The translations under genes and the position numbers were made by a program. This document shows positions 35,377-42,917 of a stretch of 64,000 nucleotides of DNA, piece by piece. The number at the start of each line of letters is the position of its first letter. Position 1 is the first letter of the stretch. Below the pieces are notes generated by a model. The model saw only the letters and a program-made list of their open reading frames with translations. It searched no databases and was not told the DNA's origin. This DNA is from Actinomycetospora callitridis. GTDB taxonomy: Bacteria; Actinomycetota; Actinomycetes; Mycobacteriales; Pseudonocardiaceae. Location: positions 62,001 through 126,000 of the forward strand of contig NZ_JAQZAK010000007.1 in the NCBI RefSeq assembly GCF_028737265.1, read 5' to 3'.

Positions 35377-36329
35377 GCAAGCCGCTGGTCGACCCCGATC
35401 CCAGCCACGCCCCGGTGGCGGCCCACCTGCATGAGGTCGCCGACGGCGTCTTCGCCTACGTCCAGCCCGACGGCAGCTGGATGATCAACAACACCGGGTT
35501 CCTCGCCGCCCGCGACGGCGTCAGCGCCATCGACGCCTGCTCCACCGAACGACGCACCCGCGCGTTCCTGGACACCATCTCCGGTGTCACCGCCGCGCCG
35601 CTGCGCACCCTGGTCAACACCCACCACCACCCCGACCACACCGCCGGCAACGGACTCTTCTCCGGTGCGGCGATCGTCGCCCACGAGCAGGCCCGCCCCG
35701 AGATGCGCGCCCTCGGGCTGCCGCACAACTCCGGGGTGTGGACCGATGTCGACTACGGCGACCTGGAGCTCGCCCTGCCCTTCCTCACCTTCGCCGACCG
35801 CATGACGCTGTGGGCCGACGACCTGCGCTGCGAGCTGCGCTACGCCGGCGGACCGGCCCACACCACCAACGATGTCGTCGTCTGGATCCCCGAACAGTCG
35901 GTGCTCTTCGCCGGCGACCTGCTCTTCCACGGCGGCACCCCGTTCCTGCTCTCCGGCTCGGTGCTCGGCGCGATCGACGTCCTCGAGAACTTCCTGCGGC
36001 CCCTCGGCGCGGAGACCATCGTTCCGGGCCACGGCCCGGTCGGTGGGCCGGAGATGATCGACGACGTCCTGGGCTACCTGCGCTTCGTCCGCGACCTCGC
36101 CCGCGAGGGTCACGCGGCGGGCGCGACACCCCTGGAGCTCGCGCGGGGCGCCGACCTCGGCGCGTTCGCGGACTGGACCGACACCGAGCGCATCGTCGGG
36201 AACCTGCACCGTGCCTATGCCGACCTGGCAGTGCCGTCGGCCGAGCGCGGCGGGCCGATCGACTTCACCGGCGCGCTGGGCGACATGGTCACCTACAACG
36301 GCGGCCGCCCACTGACCTGTCTGGCCTGA
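35373..36329 (+). CDS. Metallo-beta-lactamase-fold hydrolase
   Basis: 318 residues, MBL fold. The metal motif is THHHPDHTAGN, with further ligands in GGPAHTTNDVVVW, LFAGDLLFHGG (Asp) and IVPGHGPVGG (His). It is not a beta-lactamase by context; such proteins in catabolic operons hydrolyse thioesters, lactones or related esters. GTG overlaps the FAH stop and it closes the six-gene aromatic operon. No signal peptide, so cytosolic. Confidence 0.9.
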   Translation: MSKPLVDPDPSHAPVAAHLHEVADGVFAYVQPDGSWMINNTGFLAARDGVSAIDACSTERRTRAFLDTISGVTAAPLRTLVNTHHHPDHTAGNGLFSGAAIVAHEQARPEMRALGLPHNSGVWTDVDYGDLELALPFLTFADRMTLWADDLRCELRYAGGPAHTTNDVVVWIPEQSVLFAGDLLFHGGTPFLLSGSVLGAIDVLENFLRPLGAETIVPGHGPVGGPEMIDDVLGYLRFVRDLAREGHAAGATPLELARGADLGAFADWTDTERIVGNLHRAYADLAVPSAERGGPIDFTGALGDMVTYNGGRPLTCLA

Positions 36330-36793
36330 TGCCGCGCCGGACCAGCAGACCCACATCCGTCGACCACCACCTCGTCGCAGGCGCGGCCGCTGGACGATGA
36401 ACTGAACGCCCGCCTTGATGACGTGACCAAGCGCGCTCCGATCCATCACCCCGTGCGAGCAGGGCGACGCGTTGCGGCCCGACAACGCCCGGGACAAGGT
36501 CGGCACCGCATCCGTGGGGTGTGCGGTGCTGAGATGATCACGACGAGTGATTCGCCCATCTCGACAGACCGTTATGACCCCGGCGCGGTCAGATGAAGAT
36601 CAGGCCGATGGGATGCGCGCCGTCGACTACCGGCCCTGCGTCGATGAGCAAGAAGCGCTCGAGGCGTTCGATCCACTCGGGAGGCCGACCGGTCCGGCAG
36701 CTACCCACGAGCACGTTCGCAAGCGACCACGACGATCCTCAGGGCGTGCCCGTGACGGTGGGCGGCGCACGTCCTTGTCTGTGACACTGGGTC
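36330..36793. other. Gap without recognisable gene
   Basis: 464 bases between the aromatic operon and an alpha/beta hydrolase. Open frames exist on both strands but none has a start signal and recognisable family pattern. No clear terminator hairpin was seen. Confidence 0.4.
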
Positions 36794-37621
36794 ATGGCCG
36801 AGGTGAGTTGGGACGAGCTCCGGGTCGAGGTCCAGGGGCGTCCGGTCTTCGTCCGCAGGGGTCCGCGGGTTCCCGGCTCGGTCCCGATCGTCCACGTGCA
36901 CGGCTTCGCGGTCTCCGGCAGCTACCTGCTCCCCACCGCCGCGGCGCTCGCACACCGTGCGACGACGTTGGTCCCCGATCTGCCGGGCTATGGACAGAGC
37001 GCGGCCCGGGATCACGTTCTGGGACTCCCGTCGCTGGCACGGGCGCTCCTCGAGGTTCTCGACGCGCTCGATCTCGAGCGCGTGGTCTTGGTCGGCAACT
37101 CCATGGGCGGGCCGGTGTGCCTGGAGGTCGCACATGGCGCACGCGACCGCGTGGCTGGGGTCGTGCTCGCCTCGCCCGCGGGCGGGATGCACAACCAGCC
37201 GCTCCCCCGGGCACTCGTGCAACTCGCGCGCGACGTGTGGCGCGAGAGCCCGCGCATGGCTCCCGTGGTGCTCCCCGACTATCTGCACTTCGGCCCTGTC
37301 AACGCCCTGCAGCTGTTCGGCGAGCTCGTGCGATTTCCCTCGCTCGAGCGCGTCCTGCGGACGCCCGTGCCCACGCTCGCCGTGATCGGCACCCGTGACC
37401 CGCTCATGCCGCCTCGGTGGCGGGTACAGGAGCTCGGCCGCCTGGCGCCGCCTGACCTGACGATCGCGGTGATCGAGGGCGCGGCGCACGCGATGAACTT
37501 CAGCCACCCCCGCGAGCTCGCCCACGTGATCGGCTCCTGGCTCGATGGCCGAGAGATCGCCGATGACCCGGAGGAGCCAGGCCTCGCACAGGTCCTCGAG
37601 ATCCGACGTGGAGACGGGTGA
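36794..37621 (+). CDS. Alpha/beta hydrolase
   Basis: 275 residues, alpha/beta-hydrolase fold. Oxyanion region VHVHGFAVSG, nucleophile elbow VGNSMGGPV (Ser), acid in GTRDPLMPP and His in EGAAHAMNFS. Similar to meta-cleavage-product hydrolases and small esterases, so it could serve the upstream pathway, but a 464-base gap argues for separate transcription. No Shine-Dalgarno sequence precedes ATG 36794; translation may be leaderless. Confidence 0.85.
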   Translation: MAEVSWDELRVEVQGRPVFVRRGPRVPGSVPIVHVHGFAVSGSYLLPTAAALAHRATTLVPDLPGYGQSAARDHVLGLPSLARALLEVLDALDLERVVLVGNSMGGPVCLEVAHGARDRVAGVVLASPAGGMHNQPLPRALVQLARDVWRESPRMAPVVLPDYLHFGPVNALQLFGELVRFPSLERVLRTPVPTLAVIGTRDPLMPPRWRVQELGRLAPPDLTIAVIEGAAHAMNFSHPRELAHVIGSWLDGREIADDPEEPGLAQVLEIRRGDG

Positions 37622-38137
37622 ACCCTGAGCTGCCGGAGCATTCCTCCCCGATGAACGGCCCGGCATAGCCGCGGACACCGGCCTGCGGTCCGGACGATCT
37701 GCTCGGTCTGGAGGTCCGCGCCGACCATCCAGGGCGGGTCCTGTGCAGCGCGGCGGACGGAGGCGCGCTCCGCGTCGTCGGGCCCGGCGGCCGGGATGGT
37801 TGCGGGTGTCGTCATCGGTCGGGATGTGCTGTGTACTACGCCCCCGCAACGCGGTCGCGATCGTCCGTGCGGATGCGTAGGAACGGCGCGCAGTTCGTGC
37901 AGTCGGGCCATGGGCACTGTGGGTGATCTTCGACCGGTCCCGCCGAGGCGGACGCGTGACATATGGGTTTCGGCGTCTCCCGGCTCGATTCGGCCCTCGG
38001 GCAGCGGGTCACGTTCGACTCTCAGCCCCCGGAGCCACCGGCTCGCCACTCGTTCAGATCACGAGATCAACTCCTGCAGGTCGGCGCATGGGATGCCAGA
38101 GGGCAGCAGGTTCCGTCTCTGTCGATAGTCTCTGACC
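37622..38137. other. Gap without recognisable gene
   Basis: 516 bases. A minus-strand frame from ATG 37815 reads MTTPATIPAAGPDDAERASV but is not followed by a recognisable domain. A CTGTGGGTG half of the motif described elsewhere is at about 37917-37925. Nothing else was recognised. Confidence 0.35.
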
Positions 38138-38419
38138 ATGCTCCTGCTCGGAATCATCTTGTTCGGGATGCTCGTCGGTGCCGCTGCGCAGCTCATTGTC
38201 GGCCGATCGGCCCGGGGTGTTGAGTGGGGGAGCGCCCTCGTCGCAGGAATTCTCGGGTCGTTCCTCGGTGGTCTTCTCGCCAGTCTGATCGCCGGTGATG
38301 GTCTGGCCTTCCGTCTCAGCGGGATCATCGGTTCGTTGGTCGGTGCGATCATCGTGGTGCTCGTGCTGCAAGGGTGGCGTGGGCGCAAGGTGGTCTCGCG
38401 TCGTTCACCGTCGGGCTGA
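38138..38419 (+). CDS. GlsB/YeaQ/YmgE stress-response membrane protein
   Basis: 93 residues with three membrane helices and the family glycine pattern: LLLGIILFGMLVGAAAQLIV, WGSALVAGILGSFLGGLLAS, IIGSLVGAIIVVLVL. The family (transglycosylase-associated protein in older annotations) is linked to general and acid stress and anchors Asp23-type proteins in Firmicutes. The tail WRGRKVVSRR is positively charged. ATG 38138 has only weak upstream purines. Confidence 0.88.
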   Translation: MLLLGIILFGMLVGAAAQLIVGRSARGVEWGSALVAGILGSFLGGLLASLIAGDGLAFRLSGIIGSLVGAIIVVLVLQGWRGRKVVSRRSPSG

Positions 38420-38866
38420 CGGGCGAATTCGCCGTTCGCGAGCTCCTGAACGCGCGACCCGAGCGCGGCCTGCGCATCATGCAGACCTGGACGGAACACG
38501 AGGGCGAGCACGTGCGTCGAGCCGGGCCAGGAGTGCCATGGCGGCGTCGAACTCCCGCGTCGACGCGGCGTCGAGTGCTCGTCGAGCGATGAACTCCGTC
38601 GTGGGCCAGATCATCCACCCGTCGAAACGCGGCTCGTCCAGCACGTCGAGCACCACGCGCTCGGCGGCGGGGAACCCGGCCGGGACGTCGCTGAGCAGAG
38701 CATCGCGGACGATGTCCACCCGCTCTCGGAGGCGGACACCCCGTACGGCACCTTCCGCCCGGACCAGCGCGGGGAAATCGCCGGTGGGCGCGACCGCCTC
38801 CAACGCAGCCCGCAGCCGTGCGACGACGACCGGGCTGATCAGTTCGCCATGGCGCCCACGGCGACT
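38420..38866 (-). pseudogene. DNA alkylation repair (AlkD-like) gene scrambled by an inversion
   Basis: Minus-strand pieces read ELISPVVVARLRAALEAV, then APTGDFPALVRAEGAVRGVR, then DEPRFDGWMIWPTTEFIARR, then REFDAAMALLAR. This is the N-terminal half of a HEAT-like DNA alkylation repair protein. The next expected piece, LTGEFAVRELLNARPERGLR followed by IMQTWTEHEGEHVRRA, is present immediately beside it but on the plus strand (38420-38525). Flipping about 110 bases would restore the order. One base is also missing near the start (GTG GGC GCC ATG GC-GAA). The rest of the C-terminus is absent. Confidence 0.6.
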
Positions 38867-38900
38867 CCTCTCCGGGTGGTGGACGTGCAGTGGCAGCCGC

Positions 38901-39686
38901 CTAGATCGCCGGGACGGTCCCGCCGTCGATCACGTACTCGGCACCGACGATCGCCGACGCCTGGTCGGACACCAGGAAGCTCGCGAGATCGGCGATCTCC
39001 TCCGTGCTCGCGAAACGGCCGAGAGGCACTCCGCCCAGGGAGTCGAGGATTCTCTCCTTCGCCCCGTCCCGGCTCAGGCCGTTCCCTTCCGCGATCCGGT
39101 CCACGAATCTCTCGTAGGCCTCGGTCTCGATCCCACCGGGACTGATCGCGTTGACCCGCACACCGTGCGGCGCGAGCTCGTTGGCCAGGCCCTTGCTGTA
39201 CGTGCGCAACGCGGCTTTCGCGGATGCGTACGCGAGAGACGCGTCGTACTGCGGCATCTGCCGCTGGATGGACGTGAAGTGGAGCACGACGCCGTGCCCG
39301 GACCGGATCATCGACGGCAGCAGCGCGCGATCGAGACGCACGGCGCCGAGGAAGTTGAGGTTCAGCTCGATCATCCACTGCTCGTCCGTGATCTCCACGA
39401 ACCCTCCGGACGGCGTCGAGGCACCTCCGACGACGTGCACCAGGCTGTCGACACCGCCGGCCTCCTCGACCCGCGACGCGACGAGCGCCGTGCCCTCGAC
39501 GGTCGAGGTGTCGGCCGCGATGAAGCGGTCCGGGAACTCGTACCCGTCGGGCATCGTCCGGGCCGTGACGTACACGTCGGCGCCGAGCTCGCGGAGCCGT
39601 TCGGCCACGGCTCGGCCCGATCCCTTCGACCCGCCGGTGACGAGCGCTCGACGCCCGTCCAGGCGCCCGCGATCCGTACTCCCCAT
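38901..39686 (-). CDS. Short-chain dehydrogenase/reductase
   Basis: 261-residue classical SDR. Cofactor motif ALVTGGSKGSGRAVAERL, NAG-like region VVGGAS, catalytic Ser in FTSIQRQ, and YASAKAAL with the Tyr-x-x-x-Lys pair. C-terminal GAEYVIDGGTVPAI is standard. AAGGAG precedes ATG 39686. Oxidises or reduces an unidentified alcohol/ketone. It is 50 bases downstream of the SnoaL-like gene on the same strand, so likely in one operon under the MerR regulator. Confidence 0.92.
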   Translation of the reverse strand: MGSTDRGRLDGRRALVTGGSKGSGRAVAERLRELGADVYVTARTMPDGYEFPDRFIAADTSTVEGTALVASRVEEAGGVDSLVHVVGGASTPSGGFVEITDEQWMIELNLNFLGAVRLDRALLPSMIRSGHGVVLHFTSIQRQMPQYDASLAYASAKAALRTYSKGLANELAPHGVRVNAISPGGIETEAYERFVDRIAEGNGLSRDGAKERILDSLGGVPLGRFASTEEIADLASFLVSDQASAIVGAEYVIDGGTVPAI

Positions 39687-39736
39687 CTCTCTCCTTCGTT
39701 CTCGACCGGCGGACGCCACGTGACCGGGCGGCATCG

Positions 39737-40090
39737 TCACAGCGCGATGACGAGCTCTGCGATGGCGTCGCCGTCCATCACGAAGCGGTAGCGGAGGTCG
39801 ACGACGCCACCGGGGAAGTCGCCCTCCAGGTGCTTGGTGGCGACCCAGTGGGCGTCGCCGCCGCGCTGCGCGCCGACGAGGGTGCTGGTGTACGTGAACT
39901 CGGATCCCGCCTTCGCCAGGAAGGCGCGGATCTCCTCGGTCCCGCGGTAGGTCACGCCGTCGTCGACGACGACGGCGGTGGGCGTGAAGGCGCGCAGCGC
40001 GGTGTCCGTGTCGCGGGCGTCGTGCGCGGCGAGGTAGCCGCGGATCGTGGCCGGGAGCTGGTCGGGCTGGATGTCGGTCGGTGCGGTCAT
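39737..40090 (-). CDS. SnoaL/NTF2-like small protein
   Basis: 117 residues with the NTF2-like cone-fold pattern: IRGYLAAHDARDTDTALRAF, TPTAVVVDDGVTYRGTEEIR, AFLAKAGSEFTY, VVDLRYRFVMDGDAIAELVI. Family members bind or isomerise small hydrophobic ligands; the role here is unknown. The gene is divergent from the MerR regulator across 78 bases that hold two palindromes, one overlapping a TTGACC -35-like box, so regulation by MerR is likely. Confidence 0.85.
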   Translation of the reverse strand: MTAPTDIQPDQLPATIRGYLAAHDARDTDTALRAFTPTAVVVDDGVTYRGTEEIRAFLAKAGSEFTYTSTLVGAQRGGDAHWVATKHLEGDFPGGVVDLRYRFVMDGDAIAELVIAL

Positions 40091-40106
40091 GACCCCACGG
40101 TGCGAT

Positions 40107-40152
40107 CTCCCGGACCGGGAGGGTCAAGCGCTGGACCCTCCCCCGGGGGGAG
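40107..40152. promoter_or_regulatory. Divergent promoter with two MerR-type dyads
   Basis: CTCCCGGACCGGGAG (40107-40121) is a perfect 7-1-7 palindrome. On the minus strand TTGACC (40127-40122) abuts it, giving the MerR-family layout of a dyad in the -35/-10 spacer of the SnoaL-SDR promoter. CTCCCCCGGGGGGAG (40138-40152) is a second perfect 7-1-7 dyad facing the merR start, preceded by CTGGACC. Centres are 31 bases apart. The two dyads share the CTCCC...GGGAG arms, so one protein probably binds both. Confidence 0.65.
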
Positions 40153-40168
40153 CGTGCACGGTGGGGGC

Positions 40169-40966
40169 GTGCTGACGATCGGTGAGTTCTCGCGGCTGAG
40201 CCATCTGAGTGTGCGGACGCTGCGCCGATACCACGATGCGGGTCTGCTCGAGCCTGCGTCCGTGGACGACGCGACCGGATACCGCCACTACGGCGTCGAC
40301 CAGATCCCGACCGCCCAGGTCATCCACCGGTTGCGGGAGCTCGACGTCCCCCTGTCCGACGTCCAGCGCATCGTCCGCTCCGGCGACCCGGAGATCCGCG
40401 CCACGCTGGTCGCGGACCACCTGCGGCGGCTCGAGTCCGAGCTGGAGCGCACGCGCGGCGCGGTGGCGTCGCTGCGCCGGCTGCTGGAGCCGGAGCCACC
40501 ACCGCTGGACGTCGAGCTGCGCGCGGTCCCGGCGACGACGGTGGCCGCGGTCGAGGACGACGTGGCGTACGACGAGGTACTCGCCTGGTACGCCGGCGCC
40601 ATCGCCGAGCTGGACGCGGTGGTCCACGACCCGACCGGCGTCCCGGGAGGGCTGTACGACAACGCGCTGTTCGAGGACGGCCGCGGGCACGCACTCCTGT
40701 ACCGGCCGACGGCGCACCCGCCGCGCAGCGGCCGGGTGCACCCGGTGACCCTGCCCGCCGTCGAGCTCGCCGTCACCACCCACGTCGGCGAGCACGGCGA
40801 CATCGAGGTCACCTACGGCGAACTGGGCACCTGGGTGGTGGGCAACGCACTCGCGGTGGCCGGCCCGGTGCGGGAGACCTACGTGGTCGGCCCCCGCGAC
40901 ACGGCCGACCCGTCGGCCTGGCGGACCGAGATCGGCTGGCCGGTCTTCCGCGTGGGCCCGCGTTGA
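40169..40966 (+). CDS. MerR-family regulator with GyrI-like effector domain
   Basis: 265 residues. MerR helix-turn-helix LTIGEFSRLSHLSVRTLRRY followed by HDAGLLEPASVDDATGYRHY, a dimerisation helix (LRRLESELERTRGAVASLRR), and a C-terminal 130-residue domain similar to GyrI/BmrR-type small-molecule-binding domains (VELRAVPATTVAAVEDDV). This layout belongs to BmrR/TipA-like drug- or ligand-sensing activators. Starts at GTG 40169. Two palindromes in the 78-base divergent gap are its likely operators. Confidence 0.9.
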   Translation: MLTIGEFSRLSHLSVRTLRRYHDAGLLEPASVDDATGYRHYGVDQIPTAQVIHRLRELDVPLSDVQRIVRSGDPEIRATLVADHLRRLESELERTRGAVASLRRLLEPEPPPLDVELRAVPATTVAAVEDDVAYDEVLAWYAGAIAELDAVVHDPTGVPGGLYDNALFEDGRGHALLYRPTAHPPRSGRVHPVTLPAVELAVTTHVGEHGDIEVTYGELGTWVVGNALAVAGPVRETYVVGPRDTADPSAWRTEIGWPVFRVGPR

Positions 40967-41469
40967 CGGTGCCCGCGGCTCCCTGACGTCGTGCGGCTGG
41001 GCCACCCCGCCGACCTCGGGCCTCGCTCGCGCAGCTCGCGGCTCAGGAGCCCCCGGCGAGAAGGGCCTTGTGTCGCCCGACCGCCCGGATGGTGCCGTCG
41101 GCATCTGCGGCGGCGATGGCGCTGACCAGGCCGCGTGGACCTCGAACCGCGTCTCGAGGTGGGCGCGTTCGTCGGCGGCCGTCTCGGCGTCGGCCCGACT
41201 CGGCCGGCAACTCGCTCGCGCGCATCCGAAGCGCCTGAATCTCACCGAGATCGGGGCTTGGCCGTCCGCGGCGGCTGGTAGGTCGGCGGCCCGTCCGAAC
41301 TCAACGCCGCGCGCACCGTGTTCGCACCGCCGTGGTGCTCCCACTCTCGCGCACCTGGAGCCCCGGGTGTGGGGGCCGCTGTGGGTTCTCCCGTCCCGAT
41401 GCCAGCCGGAGGGTGGCGTGGTGAGGACACCGCCCAGGTGCGCGGGGCCCCGAGCGCGGAGGAACGTGG
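40967..41469. other. Gap containing motif copy 1
   Basis: 503 bases without a recognisable gene. It holds one copy of the TGTGGGG-N6-TGTGGGT motif (41368-41386). The rest has open frames without family patterns. Confidence 0.4.
41368..41386 (+). promoter_or_regulatory. TGTGGGG-N6-TGTGGGT motif, copy 1
   Basis: TGTGGGGGCCGCTGTGGGT, 84 bases before the ATG at 41470. Same spacing (12 bases between the two TGTGGG words) as copies at 42805 (minus), 46269 and 51178. Confidence 0.5.
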
Positions 41470-41772
41470 ATGATCATCGATCAACGGGCGAGGAACGACC
41501 ACGGCGCCCGCACCAGGACGGGCGTCCCGGGCCCACAGGCCGCGCGTCGGGGGCTTTCCTCGGTCCCACACCTCTTGACCACCGAGCCCACGGCCCGGGA
41601 CGAGTTCGACGCCGCGTCGCCTCCGGCGGGGGACGACACCGCGCGGAAGGCGATCCGTCGAACCGCGGCCGCACTCACCGCCCTCGGGGACGGTGCGCGT
41701 CCCGACACCGGTTCGTTCCTCGACGACTTCCCCTCCCTCGGTGTGCCGACGTCGTCCGGAACATCGTCGTGA
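41470..41772 (+). CDS. Hypothetical protein, possibly DUF433-like
   Basis: 100-residue frame whose stop overlaps the start of the next gene (GTGA), supporting coupled translation. The only recognisable part is AALTALGDGARPDTGSFLDD followed by FPSL, which resembles the C-terminal half of DUF433 antitoxin-like proteins (vLxaLadGatpeeiLeDFPsL). The expected following strand (ADVVRNIVV) is in the other frame, so the C-terminus may be frameshifted. ATG 41470 lacks a clear ribosome-binding site, though GGAGGAACG lies upstream. Low confidence. Confidence 0.35.
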   Translation: MIIDQRARNDHGARTRTGVPGPQAARRGLSSVPHLLTTEPTARDEFDAASPPAGDDTARKAIRRTAAALTALGDGARPDTGSFLDDFPSLGVPTSSGTSS

Positions 41773-42155
41773 CGGCCCCGAGAGATCACGACCACCAGGT
41801 CGAGACGGAGGGTCTCGGCGTTCAGAAGCTGCACGCCGACCTCGCGGCGTGCCGCCGGGCGCTCGGACCCGATCACCCCGACTCCCTGCGGCTCTCCGAC
41901 GCCCTCGCTCATGCCCTCGAGCAAGCCGAACGCCTGGCCGAGGCGGTGGTCGGGTTCGAGGTGACGCTCGGGGCCCGTCGACGTGTCCTCGGCGACGACC
42001 ACCCGGACACCCTGCGCTCGGCCGACGATCTCGTCCGCTGCTACGCGAGTGTGGGACGGGACGCCGAGGCTGAAGCGTTGTCCCGCTCTACCCTCGGTGT
42101 CCGCAGCCGACGTCCGCTCGCCGACGAGGACGCTCGCACCGATGACCGGACGTGA
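41769..42155 (+). CDS. Short tetratricopeptide (TPR_12-type) protein
   Basis: 128 residues. Two TPR_12-style repeats: CRRALGPDHPDSLRLSDALA, LEQAERLAEAVVGFEV, then RRRVLGDDHPDTLRSADDLV, GRDAEAEAL. The LGxDHPDTL signature is typical of TPR arms of actinobacterial NB-ARC/STAND proteins, so this may be a detached repeat arm. GTG overlaps the preceding stop. No membrane segment. It could be a scaffold or a fragment of a formerly larger gene. Confidence 0.6.
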   Translation: MTAPRDHDHQVETEGLGVQKLHADLAACRRALGPDHPDSLRLSDALAHALEQAERLAEAVVGFEVTLGARRRVLGDDHPDTLRSADDLVRCYASVGRDAEAEALSRSTLGVRSRRPLADEDARTDDRT

Positions 42156-42302
42156 AGTCTGGAGACGATCGGGGCGTTCCTGCCGGTGGCCGTGTGCTGC
42201 CCCTGGTCGCTCCTGGTCGTCATGGTGCCGCGGGCAGGACACCCCGCAGTGACCAGACCGAGGACCTGCGGGCCGACGACGACGCCACCGACACCAATGG
42301 GG

Positions 42303-42743
42303 TCAGGGGTCCACCGCCGAGGGCCCGAACAGCTCGCGGTAGGCGCCGTACCCCTCGGCATCGAGGTCGTCGACGGGGACGAAGCGCAGGGCAGCCGAGT
42401 TGATGCAGTAGCGCAGGCCACCGCCGTCGACGGGACCGTCGGAGAACACGTGACCGAGATGGCTGTCCCCCTCCGCGGACCGCACCTCGACGCGCACCAT
42501 TCCGTGGCTGTTGTCGGCCCGTTCCACGACGTTGCCCGGAGCGACCGGCACCGTGAAGCTGGGCCACCCCGTGTGACTGTCGTACTTGTGGACCGAGGCG
42601 AACAGCGCTTCACCCGACACGACGTCGACGTAGAGCCCTGCCTCGTGGTGGTCCCAGAACTCGCTCCGGTACGGCGGGCCGGTGGCGTCCTGCTGGGTGA
42701 CGCGGTACTGCTCGGGAGTCAAGCGCGACAAGGCGTCGGACAT
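42303..42743 (-). CDS. msrB: Peptide methionine-(R)-S-oxide reductase MsrB
   Basis: 146 residues. MsrB pattern throughout: SRLTPEQYRVTQQDATGPPY, YVDVVSGEALFASVHKYDSH, TGWPSFTVPV, DSHLGHVFSDGP, and the catalytic RYCINSAALRFVP. It reduces methionine-R-sulfoxide in proteins. The two CxxC zinc motifs of many MsrBs are absent, so it is the zinc-free form. GAGAGGAG precedes ATG 42743. A TGTGGGG-N6-TGTGGGT motif lies 62 bases upstream; the gene is divergent from the LuxR regulator. Confidence 0.93.
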   Translation of the reverse strand: MSDALSRLTPEQYRVTQQDATGPPYRSEFWDHHEAGLYVDVVSGEALFASVHKYDSHTGWPSFTVPVAPGNVVERADNSHGMVRVEVRSAEGDSHLGHVFSDGPVDGGGLRYCINSAALRFVPVDDLDAEGYGAYRELFGPSAVDP

Positions 42744-42804
42744 GGTGGCCGCTCCTCTCACTCTGGGCACGCCAGCAACCTTCGCGGCCCCACGGGAACC
42801 GGAA

Positions 42805-42824
42805 CACCCACAGCGATCCCCACA
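42805..42824 (-). promoter_or_regulatory. TGTGGGG-N6-TGTGGGT motif, copy 2
   Basis: On the minus strand TGTGGGGATCGCTGTGGGTG, 62 bases upstream of msrB. Same word spacing as the other three copies. Confidence 0.55.
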
Positions 42825-42917
42825 CGTGCGTCGTGGAGCTCGCGCTCCTCGATCTGTGACCGCCGCGGTGCTGTGTCGTCCCGGAGTGCCGTCCGAGAGT
42901 CCACGTAGTCTCGACTG

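Noticed and set aside
35373..36329. Beta-lactamase
   Set aside because: MBL fold only; no signal peptide, and it sits last in an aromatic catabolic operon.
41769..42155. Direct fusion partner of the XRE-STAND gene
   Set aside because: 3 kb apart with intact msrB and luxR genes between them; only a weak hint of common origin.
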